Shown: positions 26,801 through 35,982 of the stretch, in pieces
Layout: every line of letters starts with the position of its first letter
Position numbering within the stretch: the first letter of the stretch is position 1
DNA from: Candidatus Villigracilaceae bacterium
GTDB taxonomy: Bacteria > Chloroflexota > Anaerolineae > Anaerolineales > Villigracilaceae
Assembly: GCA_026645935.1 (NCBI GenBank)
Contig: JAPKMP010000013.1
Span: 1 to 64,000, forward strand
Direction: 5' to 3'
DNA length: 64,000 nt
Notes under the pieces: generated by a model
Told to the model about the DNA's origin: nothing
The model's input: only the letters and a program-made list of their open reading frames with translations
Databases searched by the model: none
Made by a program: the position numbers and the translations under genes

Positions 26801-29800
26801 CTGCGGCAATGGCGCGGAAAATTTTTCCGTTCTGCTCCGGAAGGAAGAGCGCGCTCAGGTCGCCGTCGAGCAGGTCTTTGGCGTGTTTTGCAATGCTTTC
26901 CAAAACGGTTGCCGCTTCAAGGCTGGAGGAAATATCGCGACCGACTTCCGTGAGGGTTGCCATCTCTCTTGCGCGGCGCTGGGTCTCTGCGTGCAGCTTG
27001 GCGGTCTTGATCGCCGCCCCCGCGTTTGCGGCAACGGTCGATAACAGCCGCAGGGAGTCTTCATCGAAGACATTCTCTTTTTGAGTGCTTTGCACGCTCA
27101 ACACGCCGATGGTCTCGCGCCCGGCTTTGATCGGCACGCCGAGATACGAGCGCGCCTTCCGGCCGCGGCGGCGGATGCCGAGCGCCAAACTTTCCTCGTC
27201 GATGTTGCGGTTGAAGATCAGCGGCTGACCATCGCGGATGATGCGGCTGGTCATCCCTTCCCCGAACAGGATCGGTTCCATCTCATCACCGAATTGATAG
27301 GGGAACTGGATCATGTTAGTTTGTGGATCGAACAATGCCAGGTAGGCGATATCGGCATTGAACGTGTCGCGCATCTGACTCCCGATAAGCTGGATCATGT
27401 TATCCAGCTCCGTTTCCGCCACCAAAGCCTGGGTGACGGTGCTGATCGCAGCCAGTTCCGCGGCGCGTTCTTCGGTCTCTTTGAGCAGGCGCTGGGTTTC
27501 GTCGAAGAGGCGGGCATTCTCGAGAGCGATCCCGGTCGCATTCGAAATGGTTTCCAGCAGGCGCATGTCCGAGTCGGTAAAATAATTTTCGACATCGAGG
27601 TTTTGCAGCCCGATTCCCGTGAGCGTGTTCTTGCGGATGAGGATGGGCACGGCGCAAAGGGATTTTGGCAGCCGCCCGCGGGAGGATTGGAAATCGGGAA
27701 AATCGACAGCGAACTCGTCGAACCCGCTGTTCTTCACAAAACTTTTTTTTGTTTTGAGCACCTTATCGACGATGTGGTTGTGCATGCTGGTGGCGGGCCT
27801 GGCGGGAATATCCCATTCCTTCCCCTGTTCGTAGGCGTACTCATACGTCATCATCCTTGTTTCGAGGTCGATGCTGTAGATGGCGGCGGATTGAACGTTG
27901 AAGATCTCCGTCAGTTTTTTGCCCACTGCCTGGAAGATGGATTTGATATCGAGGTTCGAGACCAGCGCCTGCTGGACTGTGTTGATCATGGTCAACTCGG
28001 CGTTGCGCTGCTGGGTCTCGTCGAAGAGACGTGCATTCTCGAGGGCGACGCTCATTGCGTTGGCAATCGTCGAGAGCAGGCGGACGTCCGAGTCGCTGAA
28101 CGCGTTCTCAACATCCAGGTTTTGCAGGCTGATGATGCCGGTCACGTTCCCGCTGACGATCATCGGCACAAAGAGCAGGGATTTCGGCTCCTCCCCTTCC
28201 AGCACCGGTTCCTCCCCAAGTGCGAGCGTGATCTGGCGGTAATTCTGATTGATCAACCAGGGTTGTTGTGTCTCCACCACCCGCTGGCGGAACTTGTCGA
28301 TGGGAACCGGTCGATCAAAATGGATTCGTTCACCGCGCTCGATCAGGTAACGATGATTGACTTCATTCGCGGCAGGATCATACAATGAGATCAGCGTGGC
28401 TTGCGCGTTGAAGATCTCCTCAAATTTGTCGCCAATCAGGTCGATGATGGACTGGAACTCGAGTTTGGATGCCAAGCCCTGTTGCACGCTGTTGATGACC
28501 GCCAGTTCCGCATTGCGTTCCTCGGTTTCTTTAAGGAGGCGCTGGGTCTCGTCGAAGAGGCGCGCGTTCTGCAACGCCACGCCAAGGTTGGCGGAGAGCG
28601 TGGTCAATAAGCTGACACTGGATTCCGAAAAGGCGTGTGTTTGATTCGAATACAGGGTAATAACCCCGATCACCTGCCCCGAGGACCAGATCGGCGCGCA
28701 GACAACGCTCTGAGTCAGATCGTCTTCTGTTTCATCACCGATCAACACGCCCCCAGCCATACCCAGTTCAATTTTTCGCTGGTCAATATCTTCGTTGATC
28801 ACGAGTGTGGCACGGTTTTTGATCGCCCAGTTCGCGTACCCGGGTCCGAGCGTGAAAGGTTCTATGGGGTATCGGTCGCCGTGTTCGATGTAATATGGGG
28901 TGGTAATGATATTGTTTTGTGGATCGAACAGACCAATATACATATCCTCCACGCCGAATTCCCTGCGGACCTTCTCGCCGACCAGGTCGATGATGGCTTG
29001 AAAATCGAGTTCGCGAACCAGTCCTTCGCTGACGCTGTTGATGATGGCAAGTTCGGCAGCGCGGTCTTCGGTGATCTTTAAGAGGCGTTGGGTCTCATCG
29101 AAGAGACGGGCATTTTCGAGCGCGACGCTCATCGAGTTGGCAAGCGTTTCGAGCAATCGCACATCTGATTCGCTGAAGGCACGTTCGCGGTCGAGATTTT
29201 CCAATGCGGCGTGCCCAAGAACCTGATTGCCGACAAGTAAAGGCACATTCAGCGCGGATTTGGGCAATTCATTATCGGTAAAGGAATCTTCGTAGCCCAA
29301 CGCCCTGACCTGCTCCACCAGATTCTCGTTATACAGGATCGTCTTGCGTTCCTGAATCATCTTCCTGTGGAAGCCATTGAACGGCATGATCAAGCCGTCG
29401 AAGCGTTCTCCTTTTTCAGCAACGTAGCGATAGAGGGCTTGTTCCTTGTCGTTATCGTAGGTGGCGATGATGGTGGATTGGGCGTCGAAAATACTGCGGA
29501 TCTTCTCGCCGACCAACTCAAAGATGGCTTGCATGTCCAGTTTGGAAGCAAGCCCCAATTGGACACTATTTACGATAGCAAGTTCAGCATTGCGTTGTTC
29601 GGTTTCTTTGAGCAGGCGCTGGGTTTCATCGAAGAGACGCGCGTTTTCGAGCGCGACACTCATCGAGTTGGCGAGGGTAGTTAATAGGCGGGCGTCGGCT
29701 TCGCCGAAGGCATATTGCTTATAGCTTTGAACGGCAACCACCCCTTTGACATCATTGCCGAGCATGAGTGGGACCCCAAGGTAGGATTCGTTAAGGTCTT

Positions 29801-31802
29801 CGCCTGTATCGGGGCGGGGAGTGGGTATGCCCCCCAATTGGGTGCCATGTTCCAGTGTATTTACAATGAGCGGTTTTCGCGATTGGATCACATGAGTATA
29901 GAATCCCTGACCCATTTGGAACGGCTTGTCAAAGGTTAAACGTACCCCGCGATCCACAGCATATTGTGCGTGGACAAATTGGTTTTCCTGATCATACAAA
30001 CCGATATAGGTTGAATCGGCATTGAAAACTTCGCGGATCTTTTCGCCGACAAGTTCATAAATGGCATCCATGTCCAGTTCAGATGCCAACCCTTCCTGTA
30101 CCGAATTGATGATCGCCAGCTCCGCATTGCGCTCTTCGGTGATCTTGACCAGCCGTTGGGTCTCGTCGAAGAGACGCGCGTTTTCGAGCGCGACTCCAAG
30201 TGAGGATGCAATCGTTTCCAACAAATGTACAGTCGACTCGCTGAAGGCATGTTCGCGTTCTTCGGTTTGAATGGAGACCAGCCCTGTTGTGATGTTATTG
30301 ACTTTAATTGGGATGTAAACAGCCGATTTGATATCTACATCACGGTCGGCAAGGCTGGAGGACTGTACTTCTGCCGAGCGTTCTGCCATGTGGTCGTTGA
30401 TGACAATCGGTTTGCCGGTTTCCAAAATTACTTTTGAAAACCCTCCAGGTTCCAATGATTCAGGGTAGATACGTTGTCCATTGCCAAGCACATAAGGGTA
30501 ATGGACCAGGTTTGATTTTGAGTCGTGAAGCGCAATGAAAATAATATCGGCTTTAACGATTTGATGAATTTTGTCGCCAACCAAATCAATAATGGATTGA
30601 AAATCAAGTTGAGAGGCAAGTCCCTGCTGGATGGAGTTGATGATCTGCAACTCCGCCACGCGCTCCTGCTCGGCTTTGAAGGATTGCGCGTTTTGCAGTG
30701 CAATGCTCATCGAGTTGGCAAGTGTCTCCAAAAGACGCACGTCCGACTCGCTGAAAGCGTGTTCGCGTTCCTGGTTTGATACCCCCACAAGCCCATGGAA
30801 TTCCGAACCCTGTAAGAATGGCACATACACCGCCGAACGCGCATACTCTGCGGTCATGCCATAGGTTTCGATGTCTGCGACCGTGTGAATCAGGATTGTT
30901 TTACGGGAAGCAATCTGTTTTCTGGCAATTGGCAGATCGGGTTTCCAATCTTTAACTTGCCGGACTTTGCCGCTTTGATACAAATATGGAAACTGAGTTA
31001 AGTCTGTGGCGGGATCGTAAAAGGCAAAAAAGATAGTTTGAGCCTTACCCTTGAAGATCTTTCGTATCTTTTCACCGACAAGAGTATAGATGGATTGAAT
31101 ATCCATCTCTGCCGCAAGCCCTTGTTGAATGCTGTTAATGACGGAAAGTTCTGTGGAACGCTGTCGCTCCGCTTCGAGGGTGCGGACGCGGGTCAATGCG
31201 GTTGCGATGTGTTGAGCTGCGAAAGTGAGGATTTGAAGATCTGTCAGGGTATATTTGTATTTCTCCTCATAGCTCTGCACCATCAACACGCCGATTGTTT
31301 TTTTATCTTCCTTTAGCGGGATCGCGATTCCGTCTGACCGGGTGCCGACCTGTACCGCCTCGCCACGTTTCCCGGCAAGTGCTGTACTTCCGTCAATGTC
31401 TGCCAACGTTTTCCCATGTCGTAATACCCAGCCTGTTGCTCCGCGAAAATCCTTTAGAAATTCGGGTTCAGGAACCACTACATCGACGGTATCGATATAA
31501 TAGACCCAGGTGATTAGATCGGATTGTTGATCATACAAAGCAATAAAGAAATTCTCAGCATACATCAACTTCCCCACAATCTTATGCAGTTTCTTGTAGA
31601 ACGACCCCATATCCTTGACCGAGCTGGCGGCATCTGCGATCTCAAATAGCGCCTTTTGGATCTTTATCTGTTCTTTCAGGTTCTCTTTATCGAGCGAATG
31701 CCTCTGCGCGCGCACCGGCGCGGACTGCCTGGTTGCAGCCTTGTTTTTTCCTTTCCCCGTCTTCTTAACAGCCTTGCGGACGGACGACAACTTCCCGGTC
31801 AT
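23841..31802 (-). CDS. Giant soluble hybrid histidine kinase with twelve GAF domains and two receivers
   Basis: The 2653-residue protein has a basic N-terminus and then twelve tandem GAF-type domains beginning near residues 35, 225, 390, 567, 747, 924, 1107, 1277, 1457, 1624, 1797 and 1980. It continues with HisKA ('SHELRTPLNAIIGFT', His near 2167), HATPase ('LNLLSNAAKFTS', 'DTGIGISEEALERVFEEF', 'GGTGLGLTISRDLARLLGG') and two C-terminal receivers ('LILVIDDDPDAVYLL' near 2410 and 'VLAVDDDPHIADML' near 2534). No membrane segment is visible. A GAGGAG Shine-Dalgarno precedes the ATG. It is the first gene of a three-gene operon with the lone receiver and the SpoIIE regulator. Twelve GAF domains in one chain is exceptional. 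Confidence 0.93.
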   Translation of the reverse strand: MTGKLSSVRKAVKKTGKGKNKAATRQSAPVRAQRHSLDKENLKEQIKIQKALFEIADAASSVKDMGSFYKKLHKIVGKLMYAENFFIALYDQQSDLITWVYYIDTVDVVVPEPEFLKDFRGATGWVLRHGKTLADIDGSTALAGKRGEAVQVGTRSDGIAIPLKEDKKTIGVLMVQSYEEKYKYTLTDLQILTFAAQHIATALTRVRTLEAERQRSTELSVINSIQQGLAAEMDIQSIYTLVGEKIRKIFKGKAQTIFFAFYDPATDLTQFPYLYQSGKVRQVKDWKPDLPIARKQIASRKTILIHTVADIETYGMTAEYARSAVYVPFLQGSEFHGLVGVSNQEREHAFSESDVRLLETLANSMSIALQNAQSFKAEQERVAELQIINSIQQGLASQLDFQSIIDLVGDKIHQIVKADIIFIALHDSKSNLVHYPYVLGNGQRIYPESLEPGGFSKVILETGKPIVINDHMAERSAEVQSSSLADRDVDIKSAVYIPIKVNNITTGLVSIQTEEREHAFSESTVHLLETIASSLGVALENARLFDETQRLVKITEERNAELAIINSVQEGLASELDMDAIYELVGEKIREVFNADSTYIGLYDQENQFVHAQYAVDRGVRLTFDKPFQMGQGFYTHVIQSRKPLIVNTLEHGTQLGGIPTPRPDTGEDLNESYLGVPLMLGNDVKGVVAVQSYKQYAFGEADARLLTTLANSMSVALENARLFDETQRLLKETEQRNAELAIVNSVQLGLASKLDMQAIFELVGEKIRSIFDAQSTIIATYDNDKEQALYRYVAEKGERFDGLIMPFNGFHRKMIQERKTILYNENLVEQVRALGYEDSFTDNELPKSALNVPLLVGNQVLGHAALENLDRERAFSESDVRLLETLANSMSVALENARLFDETQRLLKITEDRAAELAIINSVSEGLVRELDFQAIIDLVGEKVRREFGVEDMYIGLFDPQNNIITTPYYIEHGDRYPIEPFTLGPGYANWAIKNRATLVINEDIDQRKIELGMAGGVLIGDETEDDLTQSVVCAPIWSSGQVIGVITLYSNQTHAFSESSVSLLTTLSANLGVALQNARLFDETQRLLKETEERNAELAVINSVQQGLASKLEFQSIIDLIGDKFEEIFNAQATLISLYDPAANEVNHRYLIERGERIHFDRPVPIDKFRQRVVETQQPWLINQNYRQITLALGEEPVLEGEEPKSLLFVPMIVSGNVTGIISLQNLDVENAFSDSDVRLLSTIANAMSVALENARLFDETQQRNAELTMINTVQQALVSNLDIKSIFQAVGKKLTEIFNVQSAAIYSIDLETRMMTYEYAYEQGKEWDIPARPATSMHNHIVDKVLKTKKSFVKNSGFDEFAVDFPDFQSSRGRLPKSLCAVPILIRKNTLTGIGLQNLDVENYFTDSDMRLLETISNATGIALENARLFDETQRLLKETEERAAELAAISTVTQALVAETELDNMIQLIGSQMRDTFNADIAYLALFDPQTNMIQFPYQFGDEMEPILFGEGMTSRIIRDGQPLIFNRNIDEESLALGIRRRGRKARSYLGVPIKAGRETIGVLSVQSTQKENVFDEDSLRLLSTVAANAGAAIKTAKLHAETQRRAREMATLTEVGRDISSSLEAATVLESIAKHAKDLLDGDLSALFLPEQNGKIFRAIAAVGREAEELRNDTITLGEGLLGTIARVKVGEIVNDVNSDPRALIITGTEPTPDEHLLAVPLLANSELKGLMAVWRHGGNNQFVESELEFLNNLSRQAVIAIQNTQLFEESQNLLQETEQRAAELQIINSVQEGLASKLDVNGVYDLVGDKLREIFDMSDVVISIYNEKTNMIAAPYVSYQGKRIAAEINEWMLLPNAPIREYLIKQGKPHVINRDFQQWAEQFGSQPPTDYTGWPMSSLSAPIIIGNRVTGLIWLTTYDREDAYSESNVRLLSTLASSMGVALENARLFDETQRLLKETEERAAELAILNSISESMTRTLDVRAVTHNVGNKVHEIFNAEVVDILLYDPATNIVQLAYSFSDNRFYESEPPWELGEGLTSKIIITKKPLLLNTTGEINENGAAAYVTAPEDEEEIKSYLGVPIMVGDRVLGVVDVQSYKSYAFNEGNLRLLQTLSANMGVAIENARLFNETQRLFDEAKEAREAAEHANQAKSAFLANMSHELRTPLNAIIGFTRIVRRKGEESLPAKQLENLDKVLGSSEHLLNLINTVLDIAKIEAGRMDVQAANFNANALIDLCANTATPLVKPTVRLVKQADDLGMMHSDQDKIKQIILNLLSNAAKFTSAGKITLQARKEYEMLIVDVSDTGIGISEEALERVFEEFQQADTSTTRQYGGTGLGLTISRDLARLLGGDLTVSSEFGKGSTFTLTVPVQYGTKPASSPDLGTDSRRPAASPSKTQPGRKLILVIDDDPDAVYLLQESLSREEFEIVGVRSGAEGQARARILKPHAILLDILMPDKDGWQVLHDLKTDPATTNIPIILLTIVDKKALGFRLGAAAYLLKPLNPVEVISTLRQVIKQKHRDRVHVLAVDDDPHIADMLRQLLPESEFRLDSAADGVAGLEAVEAERPDVILLDIMMPRLDGFGVIEELRKDPATQDLPIIVISVKELTDEETARLRESVTLVMRKQGFDGEKLVHEIRRAAHIEE
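24000..31150. repeat. Tandem GAF-linker coding repeats (period about 500-550 bp)
   Basis: The linker encoding '[20 protein letters not shown]' recurs about every 530 bp with high nucleotide similarity through the 12-GAF kinase gene, for example near 25380, 25930, 27490, 28020, 28530, 29080, 29620 and 30160 on the plus strand. The same unit occurs in the 8-GAF kinase gene (for example near 18970 and 21580). This points to expansion by unequal recombination within and between the two genes. Confidence 0.75.
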
Positions 31803-31822
31803 TCCGTTTCTCCTCGTCTCTG

Positions 31823-31839
31823 ATAATTGCGCAATTATA
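31823..31839 (-). promoter_or_regulatory. -10 box overlapping a 16-bp palindrome upstream of the 12-GAF kinase
   Basis: The minus strand carries a TATAAT -10 box (31834-31839). It overlaps the perfect palindrome ATAATTGCGCAATTAT (31823-31838), which ends about 20 nt before the ATG. No good -35 box is seen. A palindrome at -10/+1 is a typical repressor-operator position; the regulator is unknown. Confidence 0.45.
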
Positions 31840-31875
31840 TACCCTTAGTAACCCGTACCCCCTAAAAAGGTTGAC

Positions 31876-32859
31876 CTATTCTGCCAGTTTCTTGATGTTT
31901 TGGATCGGCGTTTGGGGGACCAGGTCGCAGCCTGGCCAGACCGCATCCACGCCCGCTTCTTTCGCCTTTTGAACTGCCTCTGCAACCGAGCCTTCATTTC
32001 CCTGCCACAGAGTCGCCACCGGGTCGATGTTGCCAAACAGCAACATGTCTTTTAGTAAAGCGCGAGACGCTTTCAGATCATTCAATTGGTCAACCGAGAT
32101 CGCATCCGCGCCAGACTGCGCCAGCAGACTCATGGCAGAGTCCGTTTTCCCGCACACCGAAAGCACGGTGGGGCGGGGTAATTTCCCCGTCAGTAGTTGA
32201 AGCGCAGGCAATACGAAAGCCTCGAATGGTTTGGGTCCGATAAATCCAGGTGAGCCGCCCATCTCGTGAATGGTGATAAAGTCCGCGCCCGCGTCCAAAT
32301 AGGCTTTCCCAATGCGTGCCAGAAAATTAGCGAGGACATTCAATGCTTTGAGGACGGTCTCTGGGTCATCCCTCATCTCGCGAAAAAGATTCTGAGCCTT
32401 GCAAATGTAGATCATCAACGTATACGGACCGGGGATCATGCCTGAGATCACAGCATGCTTTCCAATATCCTTTCTCGCCAATCCAATTGCATCGCAAATC
32501 AACCCGATCCTTCCCCTCTTCCAATCTCCAACCTCCAAATCCCCGATCTCTTTTGTGCTCTGAAACAACAACTTGCGCACCTGCGGGAATTGCACTTCTT
32601 CATTGCTGTAAAAGAGAAGTTCCGCGCCAAGCGCTTCCGCTGGGGAACAAAGATCCAATGGGAGCGTTGCCGAAGGCATCCCTGTTAACTCGAACGTACT
32701 TGCCGCCGCCCGCGCCATCTTCTCCGCATCATGATGGACTTCATGCAATGCCAGTCCCTCACTTGCCAATCCCTCGATCGTGACATGAATCAATCCGCTG
32801 AACGTGGGAACCGAAGAAATCTTTTCCCCGTACAACAACTTAATAATCTCAGCACGCAT
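31876..32859 (-). CDS. Uroporphyrinogen decarboxylase-fold methyltransferase (MtaA/CmuA-like)
   Basis: This 327-residue protein has the UroD/MtaA fold. 'DLCSPAEALGAELLF', 'DFITIHEMGGSPGFIGPKPF' and 'VLSVCGKTDSAMSLLAQSGA' fit the zinc-dependent corrinoid:thiol methyltransferase branch, in which His and Cys residues bind zinc. Such proteins move methyl groups from a methylated corrinoid protein to a thiol such as CoM or another acceptor; the acceptor here is unknown. ATG 32859 is preceded by GGAGGT. It is the last gene of a minus-strand cluster with a homocysteine-methyltransferase-like gene and a RACo-type activator, which supports corrinoid methyl transfer over heme synthesis. Confidence 0.8.
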   Translation of the reverse strand: MRAEIIKLLYGEKISSVPTFSGLIHVTIEGLASEGLALHEVHHDAEKMARAAASTFELTGMPSATLPLDLCSPAEALGAELLFYSNEEVQFPQVRKLLFQSTKEIGDLEVGDWKRGRIGLICDAIGLARKDIGKHAVISGMIPGPYTLMIYICKAQNLFREMRDDPETVLKALNVLANFLARIGKAYLDAGADFITIHEMGGSPGFIGPKPFEAFVLPALQLLTGKLPRPTVLSVCGKTDSAMSLLAQSGADAISVDQLNDLKASRALLKDMLLFGNIDPVATLWQGNEGSVAEAVQKAKEAGVDAVWPGCDLVPQTPIQNIKKLAE

Positions 32860-32878
32860 CAGGACCTCCACTTACAAA

Positions 32879-32921
32879 TTACGGATTACGCTTTACGTGT
32901 TCCGTAATTCGTAATCCGTAA
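32879..32921. repeat. Intercistronic inverted repeat
   Basis: TTACGGATTACG (32879-32890) and CGTAATCCGTAA (32910-32921) are perfect 12-bp inverted copies with a 19-nt loop, lying between the two methyltransferase genes. There is no T run, so it is more likely an mRNA-stability or repeat element than a terminator. Confidence 0.6.
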
Positions 32922-32949
32922 CCTTCAACTTTCAACCTGTAACCTGCAA

Positions 32950-33831
32950 CTAGCTCTTAACCGCCTTCACGATCGCCGCAATATGTTCTGCTGTATTCCC
33001 ACAGCATCCGCCCACGGCCTTAGCGCCAAGCGCTACATACTTTTTGGCATACGCCGCCATGTCTTCGGGACCCATGTCATACACGCCCTGCTCGGTCTCG
33101 ATATCCATATGCGGAACGCCCGCGTTCGGCTTGACCCACAGCGGCATGTCGGGCTTGGTGGCTTGATATTCCTTTACCACCGCTTCCATGTTATCGAGCG
33201 TGGTTCCACAGTTCGCACCGATGAGCACAGCGCCCATCTCGGAGTAACGCTTCATCACGTCCTTCGGCTTGACGCCCATCATCGAGCGCGTGCCGCGGTC
33301 ATAACTGAACGACACCACGATGGGCAGATCTGTCACGGACCGCGCGCCTTCAAATGCAGCATTTGTCTCTTCCATGGCGAACATCGTTTCGATCAGCAAA
33401 AAGTCCACGCCGCCGTCGGCGAGGGCTTTGGCTTGCTCGGCGAAGGTCGCTTTCACATCCTCAAACTCGAGCGGACCATACGGCTTGATGATTCCGCCCA
33501 CGGGTCCCATAGAACCGGCAACCAGTCCATTATTCAACGAAGCGGCTTTGCGGGCGATCTCCGCTGCGCGGATGTTGACCTCGGGAGTCCGATCCTGATA
33601 CTTCGAGTCTTTCATGCGCATGCGAGTCCCGCCGAAGGTGCAGGTCAGGATGATATCCGACCCGGCTTGGGCGAAGGAAGAGGCGAGTTTGAGAATCGTA
33701 TCGGGGTCATCGATGATGAGGTCCTCGGGCGGCTTGCCCGGCTTCAATCCCATTTTTTGCAAATTGGATCCCGTTGCCCCATCCGCAACGAGAATTTCCC
33801 CGCCGTTCAATCGTTCTAGAAATTTATTCAT
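32950..33831 (-). CDS. Homocysteine S-methyltransferase-family protein
   Basis: This 293-residue TIM barrel has the family's zinc-ligand pattern: Cys in 'LIGANCGTTLDN' and the Cys pair in 'KAVGGCCGNTAEHI'. The N-terminus 'GEILVADGATGSNLQKMGL' is the classic opening. The family moves methyl groups to homocysteine (MetH N-domain, BHMT), but stand-alone members next to RACo and corrinoid systems may use other methyl donors. A GGAGG Shine-Dalgarno precedes the ATG. It lies between the RACo gene and the UroD-type gene, so a corrinoid-linked methyl-transfer module is likely. No corrinoid-binding protein gene is adjacent. Confidence 0.85.
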   Translation of the reverse strand: MNKFLERLNGGEILVADGATGSNLQKMGLKPGKPPEDLIIDDPDTILKLASSFAQAGSDIILTCTFGGTRMRMKDSKYQDRTPEVNIRAAEIARKAASLNNGLVAGSMGPVGGIIKPYGPLEFEDVKATFAEQAKALADGGVDFLLIETMFAMEETNAAFEGARSVTDLPIVVSFSYDRGTRSMMGVKPKDVMKRYSEMGAVLIGANCGTTLDNMEAVVKEYQATKPDMPLWVKPNAGVPHMDIETEQGVYDMGPEDMAAYAKKYVALGAKAVGGCCGNTAEHIAAIVKAVKS

Positions 33832-33855
33832 TTATCCTCCACCTTCACCTCTTCA

Positions 33856-33878
33856 CCCCTCTCCCATTGGGAGAGGGG
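33856..33878. repeat. Perfect 11-bp intercistronic hairpin
   Basis: CCCCTCTCCCA (33856-33866) and TGGGAGAGGGG (33868-33878) pair perfectly with a single-base loop in the 65-bp gap between the RACo gene and the homocysteine methyltransferase gene. It resembles the GC-rich palindromic repeats scattered in many genomes. Confidence 0.65.
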
Positions 33879-33896
33879 ATGGGGGTGAGGGAAAAA

Positions 33897-35930
33897 TTAT
33901 TTCATAAAATTCTTCGCCAGCGGATCCGCCTTGCGATTCGGAATCAAATGCGCGATGTGCGGAAACGGCTCGCTCATGTGCGGGAAACTCGTCGCCAGCA
34001 TGAATTGGTTTTGGAATTCGGGATCGGTCGGCAGTTCAAATCGTTCCACTTTGCGTGTCACTGAATCGATTTCATTGCGTTTCTCGATGTTCAACAGCGC
34101 AATACGCGCGCCGTCGCCCGCGGCATTTCCAACCGCATAAACCTTATCCAATTCGCAATCGGGAATCAGCCCGATCAGCATCGCTTTCTCCTTATCGATG
34201 AAACTTCCAAAGCCACCAGCGAGGATGATTTTATCAGGGCTTTCCAGATTACTGCGTTTCAAGAGCGTGCGAGCCGCCGTGAACAATGCGGCTTTCGCCA
34301 ACTGGATTTGCCTGACATCCTGCTGGGTGATTGGGATGTCTCGTCCGATGGATGTTTCTTCCTTCCAGGCAATGACATACTCCCAGCCGGATTCTCCCTC
34401 CCGAACGCGCTTCGAGTCTAAGTCTTTCTTGAACTTGCCCCGAGAGTCCACGATCCCCGCCCGGAACAATTCTGCCACAGCGTCGATGATGGCGGATCCG
34501 CAGATCCCTTTGACATGACCAATGATCTCCGCATGATCGGTATTCCAACCTTCCACGCCGATGACCTTGTACTTCGGTTCGAGACTTATCTCATCTATAT
34601 GGACCCGTTCCATCGCGCCGGGCGCGGCACGCATTCCATACTCGACATGAGCACCTTCCAATGCTGGTCCCGTCGGCGTGGACGTACACACCAGGCGTTT
34701 GCGGTTTCCCAAGACCAACTCTGCGTTGGTGCCAATGTCGATCAGCAACCAGTTTTCATCCTGTTTATGCGGTTCCTCGGCAAGGATGACCGCGCTCGTA
34801 TCCGCGCCGACAAACGAAGCAATGGTCGGCAGGACATGGATGTTCCCGGACGGGTTGATGTGCAATCCCAGTTCTCTTGCTTTGATATCCACCGACTTGT
34901 GAATGGTCGGCACGAAGGGAGCAAGCCCCAAATCTTTTGGATGCAAATTCAACAGGACATGGTGCATGGTGGAGTTGCCCACCAGGACCATCTCATGAAT
35001 ATCATCCAGGCGGATATTAGCCGTATGCGCGGCTTGACTGAGCAATTTGTTCAAAGTGGCGATGATGGCTTTGTGTAATTTCTCCAAACCGTCGGGCTGA
35101 TCGATCGCGTACTGAATGCGGGACATGACGTCCTCGCCGTACACGATCTGCGGATTCATCTCCGATTCAGAGGCAAGCACTTCACCCGTCCGCAGATTGC
35201 ATAAATACAGCGCCACCGTCGTCGATCCGATATCCACCGCCGCCCCGTAGCTGTCTTCGTGATAGCCCGCCTGCACAGCGATCACTTCCCTCTCGTTGTG
35301 CACGGTAACGGTCACGCTCCATTTTGCTTCCCGAAGGGTCCTGGCGAGCGTGCGCAGGCAGGCATAATCAATGTCGAAGTCATGCCAACGCGGAAGTTTT
35401 TCCTCCGTGCCGCGCACCAGCGCCATGGATGTTTCCAATCCCTTGGCAAGGCGTTCCCAATCCGCGATGGGACGCTCCAAATTGGGGGGCGCCATCGAGA
35501 CGAGATATTTTCGGATTGCAGGCCTGATTTCGATCTCGCGGTCCCTTGCGCTCTTGCGGACGATCTGCTTGTTTCCGCGGCTTTCCTCTGGGACATTGAT
35601 CAAAACATCGCCCAAAATCCTGCACTGACAGGATAGCCGGACCTGGCCTATTTCCCAGCCTTTTTCCTTTAATAACTTTGGTCTGCGTTCAAGATAGGCG
35701 CGTTCTTCCGTGCCAACGGGGGAGAGGTTTTCGCGCTTCGACTCGATGTTGTACTTCTCGAAGCGGCCTTCTTCCACCAAAACCATGCACTTGCCGCAGG
35801 TGGCATTCTCGGCGCAAATGGATTCGATCTCCACGCCCAATTCCCTCGCCGCTGAACGAACCGACATGCCTTCGTCGATCTGTCCACGCCGACCGGAGGG
35901 CTGAAGGATGATGTTGTGTTTTTTAGTCAT
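33897..35930 (-). CDS. RACo-type reductive activator of a corrinoid protein (ferredoxin + ASKHA ATPase)
   Basis: This 677-residue protein has an N-terminal [2Fe-2S] ferredoxin domain (Cys pattern in 'ICAENATCGKCMVLVEEG', with the last ligand in 'VRLSCQCRI'), a linker, and an ASKHA-type DUF4445 C-domain ('YGAAVDIGSTTVALYLCNLR', 'GNSTMHHVLLNLHP', 'IDIGTNAELVLGN', 'AGGFGSFIDKEKAMLIGLIP'). RACo proteins use ATP hydrolysis to reduce inactive Co(II) corrinoid to Co(I). This is the second RACo in the window (compare 46479-48416) and clusters with two methyltransferases, so it probably serves a separate methyl-transfer system. No strong Shine-Dalgarno is seen. Confidence 0.88.
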   Translation of the reverse strand: MTKKHNIILQPSGRRGQIDEGMSVRSAARELGVEIESICAENATCGKCMVLVEEGRFEKYNIESKRENLSPVGTEERAYLERRPKLLKEKGWEIGQVRLSCQCRILGDVLINVPEESRGNKQIVRKSARDREIEIRPAIRKYLVSMAPPNLERPIADWERLAKGLETSMALVRGTEEKLPRWHDFDIDYACLRTLARTLREAKWSVTVTVHNEREVIAVQAGYHEDSYGAAVDIGSTTVALYLCNLRTGEVLASESEMNPQIVYGEDVMSRIQYAIDQPDGLEKLHKAIIATLNKLLSQAAHTANIRLDDIHEMVLVGNSTMHHVLLNLHPKDLGLAPFVPTIHKSVDIKARELGLHINPSGNIHVLPTIASFVGADTSAVILAEEPHKQDENWLLIDIGTNAELVLGNRKRLVCTSTPTGPALEGAHVEYGMRAAPGAMERVHIDEISLEPKYKVIGVEGWNTDHAEIIGHVKGICGSAIIDAVAELFRAGIVDSRGKFKKDLDSKRVREGESGWEYVIAWKEETSIGRDIPITQQDVRQIQLAKAALFTAARTLLKRSNLESPDKIILAGGFGSFIDKEKAMLIGLIPDCELDKVYAVGNAAGDGARIALLNIEKRNEIDSVTRKVERFELPTDPEFQNQFMLATSFPHMSEPFPHIAHLIPNRKADPLAKNFMK

Positions 35931-35982
35931 ATTCTATGCAAAGTGCGCGGTCACCATCGGTGGTTGGCATTTGGGACAAGGA

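Noticed and set aside
27081-28388. Long plus-strand open frames opposite the giant GAF kinases (for example 435 codons here and 313 codons at 17672-18613)
   Set aside because: They repeat with the GAF period and mirror the sense codons; no family motifs. The real genes are on the minus strand.
24000-31150. Regularly spaced repeats that could suggest a CRISPR or minisatellite
   Set aside because: The period (~530 bp) and translation show they are repeated GAF-linker coding units.
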